Positions 1 through 8,955 of a DNA stretch of 64,000 nt are shown piece by piece; position 1 is the first letter of the stretch, and each line of letters begins with the position of its first letter. The translations under genes were made by a program, and so were the position numbers. This stretch comes from Anaerolineae bacterium (GTDB lineage: Bacteria; Chloroflexota; Anaerolineae; 4572-78; J111), in contig JAFGNV010000105.1 of assembly GCA_016926805.1 (NCBI GenBank), positions 1 through 64,000 of the forward strand, given 5' to 3'. Below the pieces are notes generated by a model, which saw nothing but the letters and a program-made list of their open reading frames with translations, was not told where the DNA came from and did not search any database.

Positions 1-7
1 CCTTTTC

Positions 8-32
8 CCCCTCCCCCAATTTGGGGGAGGGG
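8..32. repeat. C/G-rich perfect palindrome downstream of glk
   Basis: A 12-bp perfect inverted repeat (CCCCTCCCCCAA / TTGGGGGAGGGG) with a one-base loop lies about 80 bp past the glk stop. It could end glk transcription but no clear T-run follows on the minus strand. A dispersed palindromic repeat is as likely. Confidence 0.55.
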
Positions 33-113
33 CCAGGGGTGGGGGCAAAATAAAAACATCTCATCACTTACAATTGAACCACTACCCAATCCTATACCTG
101 GCATTGCCAAAAG

Positions 114-1094
114 TTACAGCTCTAATCCATAATGGGCAGCCCCGAGTAGCGCGGCCTTGTTGTTGAGGATGACGTAAATGGGAATCTGGCCTAATATTTC
201 GGCAAACCGACCTTTGTTGATAAAGGCCTGCATAAAACTGCCGTCCTGCAATTTGGGCAAGATGCGGGGTGGAATACCCCCGCCCAGATAAATGCCGCCC
301 GTGGCCATCACTTTTAGGGCCAGGTTGCCGGACTCGGCGCCCAGGATAGAAACAAAAGTATCCAGTGTGGTTTGACACAATTGACACATTCCGGCCAGGC
401 CGGTTTGAATGATCAGGGGAGTCGGGTCGGCGGCCTGGGCAATGGCGGCGGCAAGATTCGGATCTTCTGGGGTGGGTTGCGTATCTTTTAAGAAAGTGTA
501 AATATTGGGAATGCCGCTGCCGGAACAAACGCGTTCGTAACTGATGTGATCGAATCTGGGTTGCAGGTAGCGCAGTAATTCAATTTCTAGGGGGGTTTTG
601 GGGGCAAAATCAGTATGGCCACCCTCCGAGGCCAGCACAAAGTAATGGCGGTTGTGAGAAAAAAGCACTGCCTCACCCAGGCCGGTGCCAGGGGCAATGA
701 TCGCTTTGTTCCCACTATATTCGGTGTCCATCTGGTTGCGGTTCAATACAGCCAGGTCGTTCGGCTGCAGATGCGGAACAGCATAACCGATGGCCTCCAG
801 ATCGTTGAGCAATTTTACCCTGACTCCGTTGAGAGTCTGGCTCAACGTTGCTTCGGATATTTGCCAGGGCAGGTTGGTAATTTTTGATTGTCCCTTCACC
901 ACTGGCCCGGCCACGCCAAAAACTGCTTTGGTGATGGTGGTAACGGTTTTGGCCAGAAATTCCTGGACAACCGCTTCCAGGCTAGGGTATGCCGTGCTCT
1001 TGAAGATAGTCTGGGTTTTGATCTCTGGCCTGTCCCCAGGCTCAAAAACGGCCAGATGGGTTTTGGTTCCGCCAATGTCTCCGGCAAGTAACAT
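114..1094 (-). CDS. glk: Glucokinase (Glk family)
   Basis: ATP-dependent glucokinase of the bacterial Glk type (PF02685), making glucose 6-phosphate in the cytoplasm. The 326-aa length is normal for the family. Visible motifs are the N-terminal phosphate loop GDIGGTKTHLAVF, LNDLEAIGYAV (the family's catalytic-Asp region), APGTGLGEAVL and SEGGHTDFAP. The start is the ATG after a GAGGG ribosome site. It lies 122 bp downstream of the polyphosphate kinase gene on the same strand and has its own candidate promoter in that gap. Phosphorylation of glucose from polyphosphate is known in some bacteria, but that activity belongs mainly to a different (ROK) family, so the neighbourhood with ppk is suggestive only. 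Confidence 0.9.
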   Translation of the reverse strand: MLLAGDIGGTKTHLAVFEPGDRPEIKTQTIFKSTAYPSLEAVVQEFLAKTVTTITKAVFGVAGPVVKGQSKITNLPWQISEATLSQTLNGVRVKLLNDLEAIGYAVPHLQPNDLAVLNRNQMDTEYSGNKAIIAPGTGLGEAVLFSHNRHYFVLASEGGHTDFAPKTPLEIELLRYLQPRFDHISYERVCSGSGIPNIYTFLKDTQPTPEDPNLAAAIAQAADPTPLIIQTGLAGMCQLCQTTLDTFVSILGAESGNLALKVMATGGIYLGGGIPPRILPKLQDGSFMQAFINKGRFAEILGQIPIYVILNNKAALLGAAHYGLEL

Positions 1095-1125
1095 GTCAAC
1101 CCTCGATGATCAGTTTTGAACCCGA

Positions 1126-1154
1126 ATTGTAACCCAAAAACAAAAAATCCCCAA
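1126..1154 (-). promoter_or_regulatory. Candidate sigma-70 promoter for glk
   Basis: Reading the minus strand, TTGGGG (1149-1154) and TACAAT (1126-1131) are separated by 17 nt, about 30 nt upstream of the glk ATG. This would give a short leader that includes the GAGGG ribosome site. Confidence 0.45.
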
Positions 1155-1216
1155 GTCGCTATGGCGTCAAGAGAACTCAGGGAAAATTTTGACCGTTGTT
1201 TTGGGTGAGAATTTGA

Positions 1217-3367
1217 TTACCGACTTTTGGCTCTGAGCATAAATTCAGCCTGGCTGTCTCGTGGTTTTTCGCCGTCGGTAGGGGCGAGATTCACGTAGCT
1301 TCCATCGGCTCGCAGCAAGCGGGCGTTGATGTTGTCGGCCATTGAGATTTCCAGAGCCTCAATCAACTCCTGTTTAAGGGTCAGGTCTTCAATTGGAAAC
1401 AGGGTTTCGATGCGCCGGTTTAAATTACGCGGCATCAGGTCGGCCGAGCCAAGATAAATATCGGGGTTTCCATTGTTGTGAAAATAATAGATGCGAGAAT
1501 GTTCCAGATAGCGTCCGACAATACTGATCACGCGGATGTTATCACTGAGGTTAGGAATGCCCGGCCGCAGGCCGCAAATGCCCCGCACAAGCAGTTCTAT
1601 TTCGACCCCCGCTTGAGAGGCACGGTAGAGATGGCGGATAAATTCGGGGTCAATGAGCGAGTTCATCTTAAAAATCAATCTGGCCGGTTTATCTTTTTTG
1701 GTCCACTTGATTTCCCGGTCGATCAGAGCGGCGAAGCGTTTGCGCATGGTTAGCGGCGCCACGAAGAATTTTTTGTAGTCTTCTTTTTTGGAATAGCCGG
1801 TGAGGGCATTGAACAGGTCGGAAGCATCATCACCAAAATCGGGTTTGCAGGTGAACAGGCCCATATCGGTATAAATATTGGCCGTAACTGCGTTATAATT
1901 GCCGGTAGCAAGATGCACGTAGCGACGGATTTCGTCTTCATCGCGGCGCACCACCAGCGATATTTTGGAATGGGTTTTCAGGCTCATAAAACCATAAACA
2001 ACATGAACCCCCACCCGCTCCAAGGCTCTGGCCCAAACGATGTTACTTTCTTCATCAAAACGGGCCTTCAACTCAACCAGCGCCGAAACCTGCTTGCCAT
2101 TCTCGCTGGCTTCCATCAAAGCCGCCACCACTGGCGAGTTTGAACCGGCCCGGTAAAGGGTTTGTTTAATGGCTAACACTTTGGGATCGCGGGCGGCGGC
2201 TTTTAGAAAATCAATCACCGGCACAAAGGAGTCATACGGATGATGTAGAAGAATGTCTCCCTCGCGGATGGCGTCGAAAATTTCTTCGCGGTGTTCCAGG
2301 TTGCGTAATCGAGGATGAATGGCCGGCAAATATTGAGGGTCTTTCAAATCGGGCCGGTTGATGGTCATAATGCTCATCAGCCCGCTCAGGCCCAAGGGGG
2401 CCCGGCTTTGATAGATGTCTTCCTCGTTAATGTTGAGATTATTGGTTAGTAATTGAATAATGTGTTCCGGCGTGCCGGGGGCAAGCGTCAGGCGCACTAC
2501 AAAACCAAAACGACGCCGGCGCACGGTGGCTTCCATTGCTTCCAACAGGTCGGAGGCTTCGTCGGCTTCAATTTCCAGGTCGGCATTACGAGTGATGCGA
2601 AATTGATGCGCTTCGATAATCTCATAGCCGGGGAAGAGTTCAGCCAGGTTATGAGTAATTAGATCCTCCAACCATACAAAACGGTATACCTGGCGAGTGT
2701 CGCCCTTAAGTCGTTTGACCGGAACCAGTCGAGGCAGGGTGTTAGGAACTTTGATTCGGGCAAAAGCAACCGACCCATCTTTCGAATCACGTACCAGTAC
2801 GGCCAGGTTCAAACTCAGGCTGGAAATATGGGGAAAAGGCCGACCCGGGTCAAAGGCCAGGGGGGTAATAACCGGAAAAATCTCGTCCCGAAAATACTCG
2901 TCAAGGGCCTCCATTTGTGATTTATTTAAATCTTTATAATTGTGCAGATGAACGCCGACCTCGCTTAGCTGGGTTTTAATCTGCCGAAAGCAGCGATACA
3001 TCACCTTGAGGTTGGCGCGGACCCTTCTGCGAATAGCTATCAGTTGTTCAATGGGCGTCAGGCCATCGGCGGGCGGCGTGGTAATTCCGGCAGCTACCTG
3101 CTGCACTAACCCGGCGACCCGCACCATGAAGAACTCATCCATATTGGAACTGTAAATAGCCAGGAACTTGGCTCGTTCCAAAATGGGATTGGTTTCATCT
3201 TCGGCTTCTTCTAAAACGCGGCGGTTAAACTCAAGCAGGCTCAGTTCGCGGTTTATGAATAAAGCCGGGTCGTCCAAGTCATAAGTAGTTGGGATGTCGG
3301 TTTCCGGCGTTGGTCTGACATCAGCCGTTGTTATTGTTCTTGAATCGAGCGAAGGCGCAATAGCCAT
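1217..3367 (-). CDS. ppk1: Polyphosphate kinase 1
   Basis: Polyphosphate kinase 1 reversibly polymerises the gamma-phosphate of ATP into inorganic polyphosphate. At 716 aa it is full length. The order is PPK N domain (FINRELSLLEFNRRVLEEA, residues ~35-55), middle domain, then the two C-terminal phospholipase-D-like halves. The catalytic region HPYDSFVPVIDFL, the autophosphorylated-His segment SLKTHSKISLV, HLATGNYNA and the late PRNLNRRIE segment are all present. It starts 47 bp after the stop of a stand-alone receiver protein, so the two are probably co-transcribed. The link with a phosphate-responsive or stress-responsive regulator is inference. Confidence 0.96.
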   Translation of the reverse strand: MAIAPSLDSRTITTADVRPTPETDIPTTYDLDDPALFINRELSLLEFNRRVLEEAEDETNPILERAKFLAIYSSNMDEFFMVRVAGLVQQVAAGITTPPADGLTPIEQLIAIRRRVRANLKVMYRCFRQIKTQLSEVGVHLHNYKDLNKSQMEALDEYFRDEIFPVITPLAFDPGRPFPHISSLSLNLAVLVRDSKDGSVAFARIKVPNTLPRLVPVKRLKGDTRQVYRFVWLEDLITHNLAELFPGYEIIEAHQFRITRNADLEIEADEASDLLEAMEATVRRRRFGFVVRLTLAPGTPEHIIQLLTNNLNINEEDIYQSRAPLGLSGLMSIMTINRPDLKDPQYLPAIHPRLRNLEHREEIFDAIREGDILLHHPYDSFVPVIDFLKAAARDPKVLAIKQTLYRAGSNSPVVAALMEASENGKQVSALVELKARFDEESNIVWARALERVGVHVVYGFMSLKTHSKISLVVRRDEDEIRRYVHLATGNYNAVTANIYTDMGLFTCKPDFGDDASDLFNALTGYSKKEDYKKFFVAPLTMRKRFAALIDREIKWTKKDKPARLIFKMNSLIDPEFIRHLYRASQAGVEIELLVRGICGLRPGIPNLSDNIRVISIVGRYLEHSRIYYFHNNGNPDIYLGSADLMPRNLNRRIETLFPIEDLTLKQELIEALEISMADNINARLLRADGSYVNLAPTDGEKPRDSQAEFMLRAKSR

Positions 3368-3414
3368 AAATCTCCAAACCTCAGCGCAATTATAGCGGCG
3401 CTGAAAACTGTACC

Positions 3415-3777
3415 TTACTGAATGTAGGTTTTTACCCGATCAATCAAATCGGTCAGGATTAGACTCTTTGAAACCAATTCTGCAGCGCCGACATTAAGGG
3501 CTCGCTTGGCTTGGTCTCCTTTGGTATAGGCCGACAGGACTAAAATGGGAATGTGTTTGGTGGCATCGTTTTGTTTTAAATGCCAAATTGCGGTGGCGCC
3601 ATCCATCACCGGCATCATCAAATCCATAATTATCAGGGCCGGTTTATGTTCAACGGCCAACTCCACTCCTTTTTGGCCATTAGAGGCTTCTAAAACTCGA
3701 TATCCGGCTCGCACCAGGGCCAGACGTAATAGCATTAGCTGGGTGGGTTCGTCGTCAACACAAAGAATGGTTTCCAT
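3415..3777 (-). CDS. Single-domain response regulator (CheY-like)
   Basis: A 120-aa receiver domain with no output domain. It shows the acidic pocket (CVDDEP), the phospho-acceptor Asp in IIMDLMMPVMDG, the Ser/Thr position in LVLSAY and a Lys in LVSKSL. Proteins of this kind act by protein-protein contact or as phosphate carriers in relays. It is the first gene of a probable operon with ppk1, preceded by a candidate promoter. No partner histidine kinase is adjacent, so it is an orphan in this window. Confidence 0.85.
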   Translation of the reverse strand: METILCVDDEPTQLMLLRLALVRAGYRVLEASNGQKGVELAVEHKPALIIMDLMMPVMDGATAIWHLKQNDATKHIPILVLSAYTKGDQAKRALNVGAAELVSKSLILTDLIDRVKTYIQ

Positions 3778-3841
3778 GGTAATGTGCTCCAGTCTTCCTG
3801 AATCAGATTGGGTAGCAACTCATTAATAATGCCCAGTTCAG

Positions 3842-3871
3842 ATTATACCACATTAATAGTTTATCTCACAA
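3842..3871 (-). promoter_or_regulatory. Candidate sigma-70 promoter of the response regulator-ppk1 operon
   Basis: On the minus strand TTGTGA (3866-3871) and a perfect TATAAT (3842-3847) are spaced by 18 nt. The site is about 65 nt upstream of the response-regulator ATG. Confidence 0.5.
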
Positions 3872-4111
3872 AGGGAAATTTTTCCTGTCTGCCTGGGTAT
3901 GTTTGGGGGTGTCTTGGGCACCGGGTCCCCGAGATGGGGTAGGTTGGGTAAAAACTATAAGTTCACCGAATGTTTGAATTGGGGTGGTATCAAATCTATA
4001 TATGCCCGCTTTTTTGTGACCCGCCCTGCCTATTGGAAAACTTCAATCAATGAACCCAATGTCTACATCCGGGGTAGTACCATATTCTTGGAATGTTTAA
4101 GGAAAGGGTGG
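3872..4111. other. Non-coding spacer between divergent operons
   Basis: About 240 bp between the promoter of the ppk1 operon and the first promoter of the kinase operon. Short open frames here lack ribosome sites and recognisable products. I see no tRNA fold, riboswitch or strong repeat. Confidence 0.6.
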
Positions 4112-4140
4112 TTGACGTAAAACAGGGGGGATAGTATAAT
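4112..4140 (+). promoter_or_regulatory. Upstream promoter P1 of the kinase operon
   Basis: TTGACG (4112-4117), 17-nt spacer, perfect TATAAT (4135-4140). Transcription from here would give a leader of about 200 nt before the kinase GTG. Confidence 0.7.
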
Positions 4141-4280
4141 CTTTAGGGCAGACATAAATAAACATGCTGAAAAATCCCCCACCATTAAAACTCTATCGTA
4201 AATTAGTTGCCTTTCCAATTCTCTTCTTACCATTCGATTTCGTCTGAAGCAGCATGTTACCGATAAAAATATCAAATATA

Positions 4281-4309
4281 TTGCATTTCCCGGTGTGAAT
4301 GAATATAAT
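4281..4309 (+). promoter_or_regulatory. Downstream promoter P2 of the kinase operon
   Basis: TTGCAT (4281-4286), 17-nt spacer, perfect TATAAT (4304-4309). It would start about 30 nt before the kinase start codon, so P1 and P2 form a tandem pair. Confidence 0.65.
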
Positions 4310-4347
4310 AAAGGGAAGTATAATAGTTGCTAATTGAAGGAGACAGG

Positions 4348-6468
4348 GTGGCATTGGAAACACACAGTATTGGCCCGCAGAAAAAACATCCGGAAACAGG
4401 CGATTTTGACGAGAATATTCTGCCTAAAGGAGCGGTTTTGCAGAGCCGCTATGAAATTGTAAAGGTTTTAGGTGTGGGGGGAATGGGAGCCGTATATTTG
4501 GCTCAAGACCTACGCTTTACCGGTGTTACCAGGATGTGTGCCGTAAAAGAAATGATTAGCACCACACCGGACCCTCAGATACGCCGTTTGGCGGTTCAGA
4601 GTTTCGAACGTGAGGCCAATCTTCTGGTAGAACTTAATCATCCTGGTATTCCAGAAATTTACGATTTTTTCACCGAATCTGTTCGCAGTTACCTGGTAAT
4701 GGAATATGTTAAGGGTGATAACCTGGAGGAGATCCTTGAAAGTACCGAGGGGATGCTCAAAACGGATATGGTTTTAGATTGGGCGTTTCAGGTTTGTGAT
4801 GTTCTGGTGTACCTTCATAGCCAAACCCCGCCGATTGTCTTCAGAGATATGAAGCCAGCTAACGTGATGTTGCGTAAGCACAATAAAAGGATTGCCTTGA
4901 TTGATTTTGGCATTGCCAAGCCCTTTGAATTTGCTCAAAAAGGGACCATGATTGGTACCGAAGGATATTCACCGCCGGAGCAATACAAAGGCATTGCCGA
5001 CCCCCGGGGTGACGTTTATGCCTTGGGGGCCACCTTACATCATTTACTCACCAAGCGTGACCCCCGACTCGAACCGCCGTTTACTTTTCACGAAGAGCCG
5101 GTCCACCTGTTGAATCCGGCTGTTTCCGAGCAAGTTGATGCGGTGATTATGAAGGCCCTGGAGTACGAACCCGATAATCGGTTCCCGTCAGCCCAGGCCT
5201 TCAAAGATGCCTTGCAGGATGCCTTACAAGGCAAGGCTCTGGCTACAACCGCTCCCCCGTCATCTACGCAGTTTTTACCCGGTTCTTCTCCGGGGCCAAC
5301 GCCAGCGGGACAACAACAGCCTTTTAGCCAACCTTATCTTGGGCAACAACCACCACCCCAATACCCTCACCCTCCCCAACAGCCTTACCCTTATCCGCCC
5401 CAATATCCACCCCAACAACCCTATCCTATGCCTTACCCCCCGCCTTACCCACAACAAGGCCTACCTCCCACGGATATGATGGATGGGATTGAGGCAGAAC
5501 TTGACGATTCTATCCTGCCTATCTGGACTTTTAAAGTTGAAGATGAAATCAGAGCTAAATCTATTGTCGCCGATAATAGTTCTCTTTACCTGGGCGTTTA
5601 CGATAATAATGTTTATGCGCTGGATCTTAAGAATGGTGAGTTTCAATGGAAATATGCCACCGAAGGTGGTATTGCCGTAAAACCCTTCTTATATAAGGAT
5701 CGTCTCATCTTTGGTTCTGAAGATAGGGTTATGTACGCCGTTTCAACAGGGGGCCGGTTGATGTGGACCTGTCCCACCGAAGGACGTATTCGCTCCTCGG
5801 CGGTGGTTGAATTTGACCATGCTTTTTTCGGCTCCGATGACCATCGACTTTATGCAATAAATGCTCAAACGGGTCGCGTGATTTGGCGATACGAAACCCT
5901 GGGCCCGGTTCGTTCCAGCCCGGCGTTGGGCGATGAAATGGTTTATGTTGGTTCTGAAGATGGACATCTCCACGCCGTAGACCTTTCAACCGGAGCCGCC
6001 CGCTGGAAGTTTAGGGCTAATCAGGGAATTACCTCCAGCCCGGCCCTCTTGCAAGAATTAATTGTGGTGGGAAGCTCAGATTGGAATATTTATGGCGTTG
6101 ATGCAAAAACTGGCTACTCTGTCTGGCGCGTCCGAACGGGGGGCGCAGTTATCTCCAGCCCGACCATATTTGATGGAGTTGCGTATGTTGGTTCGTCTGA
6201 TAAAAACCTTTACGGAATTGATATAAAGGTAGGACGCGCTATCTGGAAGTATGATGCTGGATCTCAAGTTGTGTCGACCCCGGCTGTTACCAACGAAGCC
6301 ATTTATTTTGGCACCGGAGCCGGAGAGGTGATCAGTTTGAATCGCAAAGACAGAAAAGTACGCTGGAGATTTAAGACAGGAGGGCCGGTAACATCTTCAC
6401 CGTTAGTGCATGAAGGTGTGGTATATATTGGCTCAACTGACCACAAGGTTTATGCTTTGCCTGCTTAG
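4348..6468 (+). CDS. Ser/Thr protein kinase with C-terminal PQQ-type beta-propeller
   Basis: PknB/AfsK-like kinase, 706 aa. The GTG at 4348 is chosen over the TTG at 4327 because GAAGGAG lies just before it. The kinase domain (~30-290) has the glycine loop VLGVGGMGAVYLAQD, VAIK-type lysine CAVKEM, catalytic loop VFRDMKPANVML (Phe replaces the usual His of HRD) and DFG in LIDFGIAKP. A Pro/Gln/Tyr-rich linker (~300-385) follows, then about seven PQQ/Trp-type beta-propeller blades (~395-706) with repeated segments such as VYVGSEDGHLHAVD and SSPALLQ. No membrane helix is visible, so both halves should be cytoplasmic. The propeller probably senses a ligand or scaffolds substrates, as proposed for AfsK-like kinases. 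It is the first gene of a kinase/phosphatase/vWA/FHA operon. Confidence 0.9.
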   Translation: MALETHSIGPQKKHPETGDFDENILPKGAVLQSRYEIVKVLGVGGMGAVYLAQDLRFTGVTRMCAVKEMISTTPDPQIRRLAVQSFEREANLLVELNHPGIPEIYDFFTESVRSYLVMEYVKGDNLEEILESTEGMLKTDMVLDWAFQVCDVLVYLHSQTPPIVFRDMKPANVMLRKHNKRIALIDFGIAKPFEFAQKGTMIGTEGYSPPEQYKGIADPRGDVYALGATLHHLLTKRDPRLEPPFTFHEEPVHLLNPAVSEQVDAVIMKALEYEPDNRFPSAQAFKDALQDALQGKALATTAPPSSTQFLPGSSPGPTPAGQQQPFSQPYLGQQPPPQYPHPPQQPYPYPPQYPPQQPYPMPYPPPYPQQGLPPTDMMDGIEAELDDSILPIWTFKVEDEIRAKSIVADNSSLYLGVYDNNVYALDLKNGEFQWKYATEGGIAVKPFLYKDRLIFGSEDRVMYAVSTGGRLMWTCPTEGRIRSSAVVEFDHAFFGSDDHRLYAINAQTGRVIWRYETLGPVRSSPALGDEMVYVGSEDGHLHAVDLSTGAARWKFRANQGITSSPALLQELIVVGSSDWNIYGVDAKTGYSVWRVRTGGAVISSPTIFDGVAYVGSSDKNLYGIDIKVGRAIWKYDAGSQVVSTPAVTNEAIYFGTGAGEVISLNRKDRKVRWRFKTGGPVTSSPLVHEGVVYIGSTDHKVYALPA

Positions 6469-6500
6469 ATGGGGGGCCTAATCTTTGGGCCCCATTTTTT
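6469..6500 (+). terminator. Hairpin plus T-run between kinase and phosphatase genes
   Basis: A G/C-rich stem (ATGGGG / CCCCAT outer pairs, CC/GG inner pairs with a small internal loop) is followed directly by six T residues. It starts immediately after the kinase stop and ends 20 bp before the phosphatase ATG, with no room for a new promoter. It therefore looks like a partial terminator (attenuator) inside the operon. Confidence 0.65.
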
Positions 6501-6520
6501 GTGGCCATGGAGCTTGATTT

Positions 6521-7414
6521 ATGAGTTTTCTGCGGAGACTCTTTTTACAGCCCAAAACTGAACCTGAACCGCCTGCGATAACCCACCCAGAGGTAACTGC
6601 CCAGGAGGAAGCTCAGATTATTCCCGCGGAGCAACTTTCTTTTGGCTTGCATATTGGCAAGATGACCAATGTGGGCAAAGTACGTGAGCGTAATGAAGAT
6701 TCCCTGTTTACCGTTGAGTCGTTTATTCAGTATGATTATGGGCATGAGCTGTTTGGGTTGCTCATTGTAGCCGACGGCATGGGGGGACATCAAAAAGGCG
6801 ATGTTGCCAGTTCGGTGGCTGCCCGGGCCACCGCCAACTTTATTCTGAGAGATGTTTATCTGCCGTGTCTGGTAAGTAGCAATCAAAATGCTACCAGCCC
6901 GCCTATTAACGAAGTGTTGGTTTCGGCGGTAGAAAGAGCGAATGCCCTGGTGCGAGAAGCCGTACCCGACGGCGGCACAACCTTGACTGCGGCCCTGATT
7001 ATGGGGCATAATGCTTATATTGCTCACGTCGGTGATACCAGGGCCTACTTTATAGACCAAACTAAGATTAAACAAATTACCGAAGATCATTCTTTAGCCC
7101 AACGTCTGAAGGATATTGGTCAGGCTACGCCAGAACAAGTAGCCCAGGTTGATCACGTGTTGTACCGCGCTGTTGGCCAGGGTAGCACCATTGAGGTAGA
7201 TACTTATCTTCAACATTTACCACCCGGAAGCTCGTTATTGGTATGTAGCGATGGTTTGTGGAAGGGGGTTAATGATGACGAGATGCTAAAAGAGATTGTC
7301 AATACCTCGGCTACGCCTCAAGAAGCCTGCCAACGATTGGTCGCCGTGGCTAACAAAAATGGTGGCGAGGATAACATCACCGGCCTTATCGTTTCAATGG
7401 GAGCTGAAAGTTAG
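6521..7414 (+). CDS. PP2C-family Ser/Thr phosphatase
   Basis: Metal-dependent protein phosphatase (PPM/PP2C, PrpC/PstP-like), 297 aa, expected to reverse the action of the neighbouring kinase. After a ~45-residue N-terminal extension the motifs appear in family order: VRERNEDSLF, LIVADGMGGHQKGD (metal-binding Asp), GGTTLTAAL, HVGDTRAYFI, EDHSLAQRL, LVCSDGLW and GGEDNITGLIV. There is no membrane segment. It follows the kinase by 52 bp, most of which is a terminator-like hairpin, so its expression may be lower than that of the kinase. Confidence 0.93.
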   Translation: MSFLRRLFLQPKTEPEPPAITHPEVTAQEEAQIIPAEQLSFGLHIGKMTNVGKVRERNEDSLFTVESFIQYDYGHELFGLLIVADGMGGHQKGDVASSVAARATANFILRDVYLPCLVSSNQNATSPPINEVLVSAVERANALVREAVPDGGTTLTAALIMGHNAYIAHVGDTRAYFIDQTKIKQITEDHSLAQRLKDIGQATPEQVAQVDHVLYRAVGQGSTIEVDTYLQHLPPGSSLLVCSDGLWKGVNDDEMLKEIVNTSATPQEACQRLVAVANKNGGEDNITGLIVSMGAES

Positions 7415-7473
7415 CCTGTCAGTTGAAATCAGACGTTTTTAGCCTGTCATAATTTCAAACGAAAGTTGTTCTG

Positions 7474-8955
7474 ATGCAAGTTGATAAAAATTACTATGAA
7501 ATCCTAAAAATAGAGGCTGGTGCGTCGGAAGAGCAGATTCGTAAGGCCTATCGGGGCCTGGTGCGTCAACACCACCCCGATGTTAGTTCTCAATCCAACG
7601 CCGCCGAAATATTTCAGGACATCCAGGAAGCTTACGAGATTTTGGGCGACCCGGAGCAACGCCGCGTTTACGACCGCTTACGGGAGGCAGAGGGCCTCGA
7701 TCGGTCTTCGGCCATCAGTATCCGGTCCTTGATCAGTCACAAGCATTTGTTGACCAACCTTGAGGAACAAGCCTTCTACGCTCTGCTGGATATTACCCCG
7801 GCTGCAGATTTACCCACGTCGCGCCTGCCGCTCAATTTATGCCTGGTGCTCGACCGCAGTACCTCAATGCAAGGGATGCGCCTGCAACAGGTAAAAGAGG
7901 GTACGCGCCAGATTATCGATCGATTGAATGACGATGATGCTCTTAGCCTGGTTGTGTTTGGCGATCGGGCCGAGGTGATTTTGCCCAGCCAGAAGAATGT
8001 GGATAAAGCAATGGCCAAATCCATTGCCAGCACCATTCAGCCGAGCGGCGGCACCGAGATGTTGCAGGGGCTGAATGCCGGTTTGCAGGAATTGGAGCGG
8101 CACTGCACCGACGAGTCGGTGAACCACCTCGTTCTTCTTACCGACGGCCAGACGTATGGCGACGAAGCCGGCTGCATTGAAAAGGCCGATTGGGCCGGCC
8201 GAAATCAGATCAGTCTGACGACCATGGGAATTGGTTCGGATTGGAACGAGAATCTGTTGGACCAGATGGCCTCTTTGTCGGGGGGAACCTCGGTTTACAT
8301 CGACTCGCCGCGTAAAGTAGTGGAGGTTTTTAAAGCCACAATTCGTAATCTTAGCGCGGTAGTGGCCCGTGAATTGACCATGAGTGTCAGTACATCGGGA
8401 GGGGTAACACTCAAAGAAGCATTTCTGGTTACGCCGCATATTCGCCGGTTGGACATTCGCGCCGATAAAACGGTGCTGGGACCTCTGGGAACCGGCCACG
8501 ACAAGACTCTTTTGATGGAATTTAGAGTTTTGCAGGAAACTGCGCCCGGCCCCAAACGATTATTACGTTTGACCATAGATGGCGATGTTCCGGGGCAAGG
8601 CGACCGGAGAAACTGGGAATGGGTGGAGTTTTTTGCCGAATTTGTGCCCAAGATCGATGGCGGCATAGAAATCCCCTCGCCCATTGTTACGGCGCTGGGA
8701 AAATTGGCCATCTTTAAGATGCAAGAGAAAGCTATGGTCGACCTGGAACAGGGGCGCATCAGCACGGCTACCCAGCGCCTGGAAACTATGGCTACGCGTT
8801 TGCTTAATCTTGGCGAAACCGACCTGGCCCGGGCTGCCCTGTTGGAAGCAGGCCGCCTGGCCAGAACCGGCGATCTTTCTACCGAGGGCCGGAAGAAGAT
8901 TCGCTACGGAACCAGAAGTTTGTCAATTTTGCCAAAGGAGATACATAGTGATTAA
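7474..8955 (+). CDS. J-domain/von Willebrand factor A fusion protein
   Basis: A 493-aa fusion. Residues ~1-70 are a DnaJ-type J-domain with the HPD motif (RQHHPDVSS), which in other proteins stimulates the ATPase of Hsp70. Residues ~105-285 are a vWA domain with a complete MIDAS metal site: DRSTSMQG (DxSxS), the Thr in GGTEMLQGL and the Asp in LLTDGQTYGDE. The C-terminal ~190 residues are a beta-rich region followed by helices, as in other vWA proteins of the inter-alpha-trypsin/YfbK type. It has no signal peptide. The stop overlaps the next gene by 8 bp, so it is translationally coupled to the zinc-ribbon/FHA protein. Its likely role is as a metal-dependent scaffold joining a chaperone to the kinase/phosphatase pair. 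The ribosome site is weak. Confidence 0.85.
   Translation: MQVDKNYYEILKIEAGASEEQIRKAYRGLVRQHHPDVSSQSNAAEIFQDIQEAYEILGDPEQRRVYDRLREAEGLDRSSAISIRSLISHKHLLTNLEEQAFYALLDITPAADLPTSRLPLNLCLVLDRSTSMQGMRLQQVKEGTRQIIDRLNDDDALSLVVFGDRAEVILPSQKNVDKAMAKSIASTIQPSGGTEMLQGLNAGLQELERHCTDESVNHLVLLTDGQTYGDEAGCIEKADWAGRNQISLTTMGIGSDWNENLLDQMASLSGGTSVYIDSPRKVVEVFKATIRNLSAVVARELTMSVSTSGGVTLKEAFLVTPHIRRLDIRADKTVLGPLGTGHDKTLLMEFRVLQETAPGPKRLLRLTIDGDVPGQGDRRNWEWVEFFAEFVPKIDGGIEIPSPIVTALGKLAIFKMQEKAMVDLEQGRISTATQRLETMATRLLNLGETDLARAALLEAGRLARTGDLSTEGRKKIRYGTRSLSILPKEIHSD

Noticed and set aside
3899-4275. Short open frames on both strands upstream of the kinase operon
   Set aside because: They overlap the P1 promoter region, have no ribosome sites and overlap each other on opposite strands.
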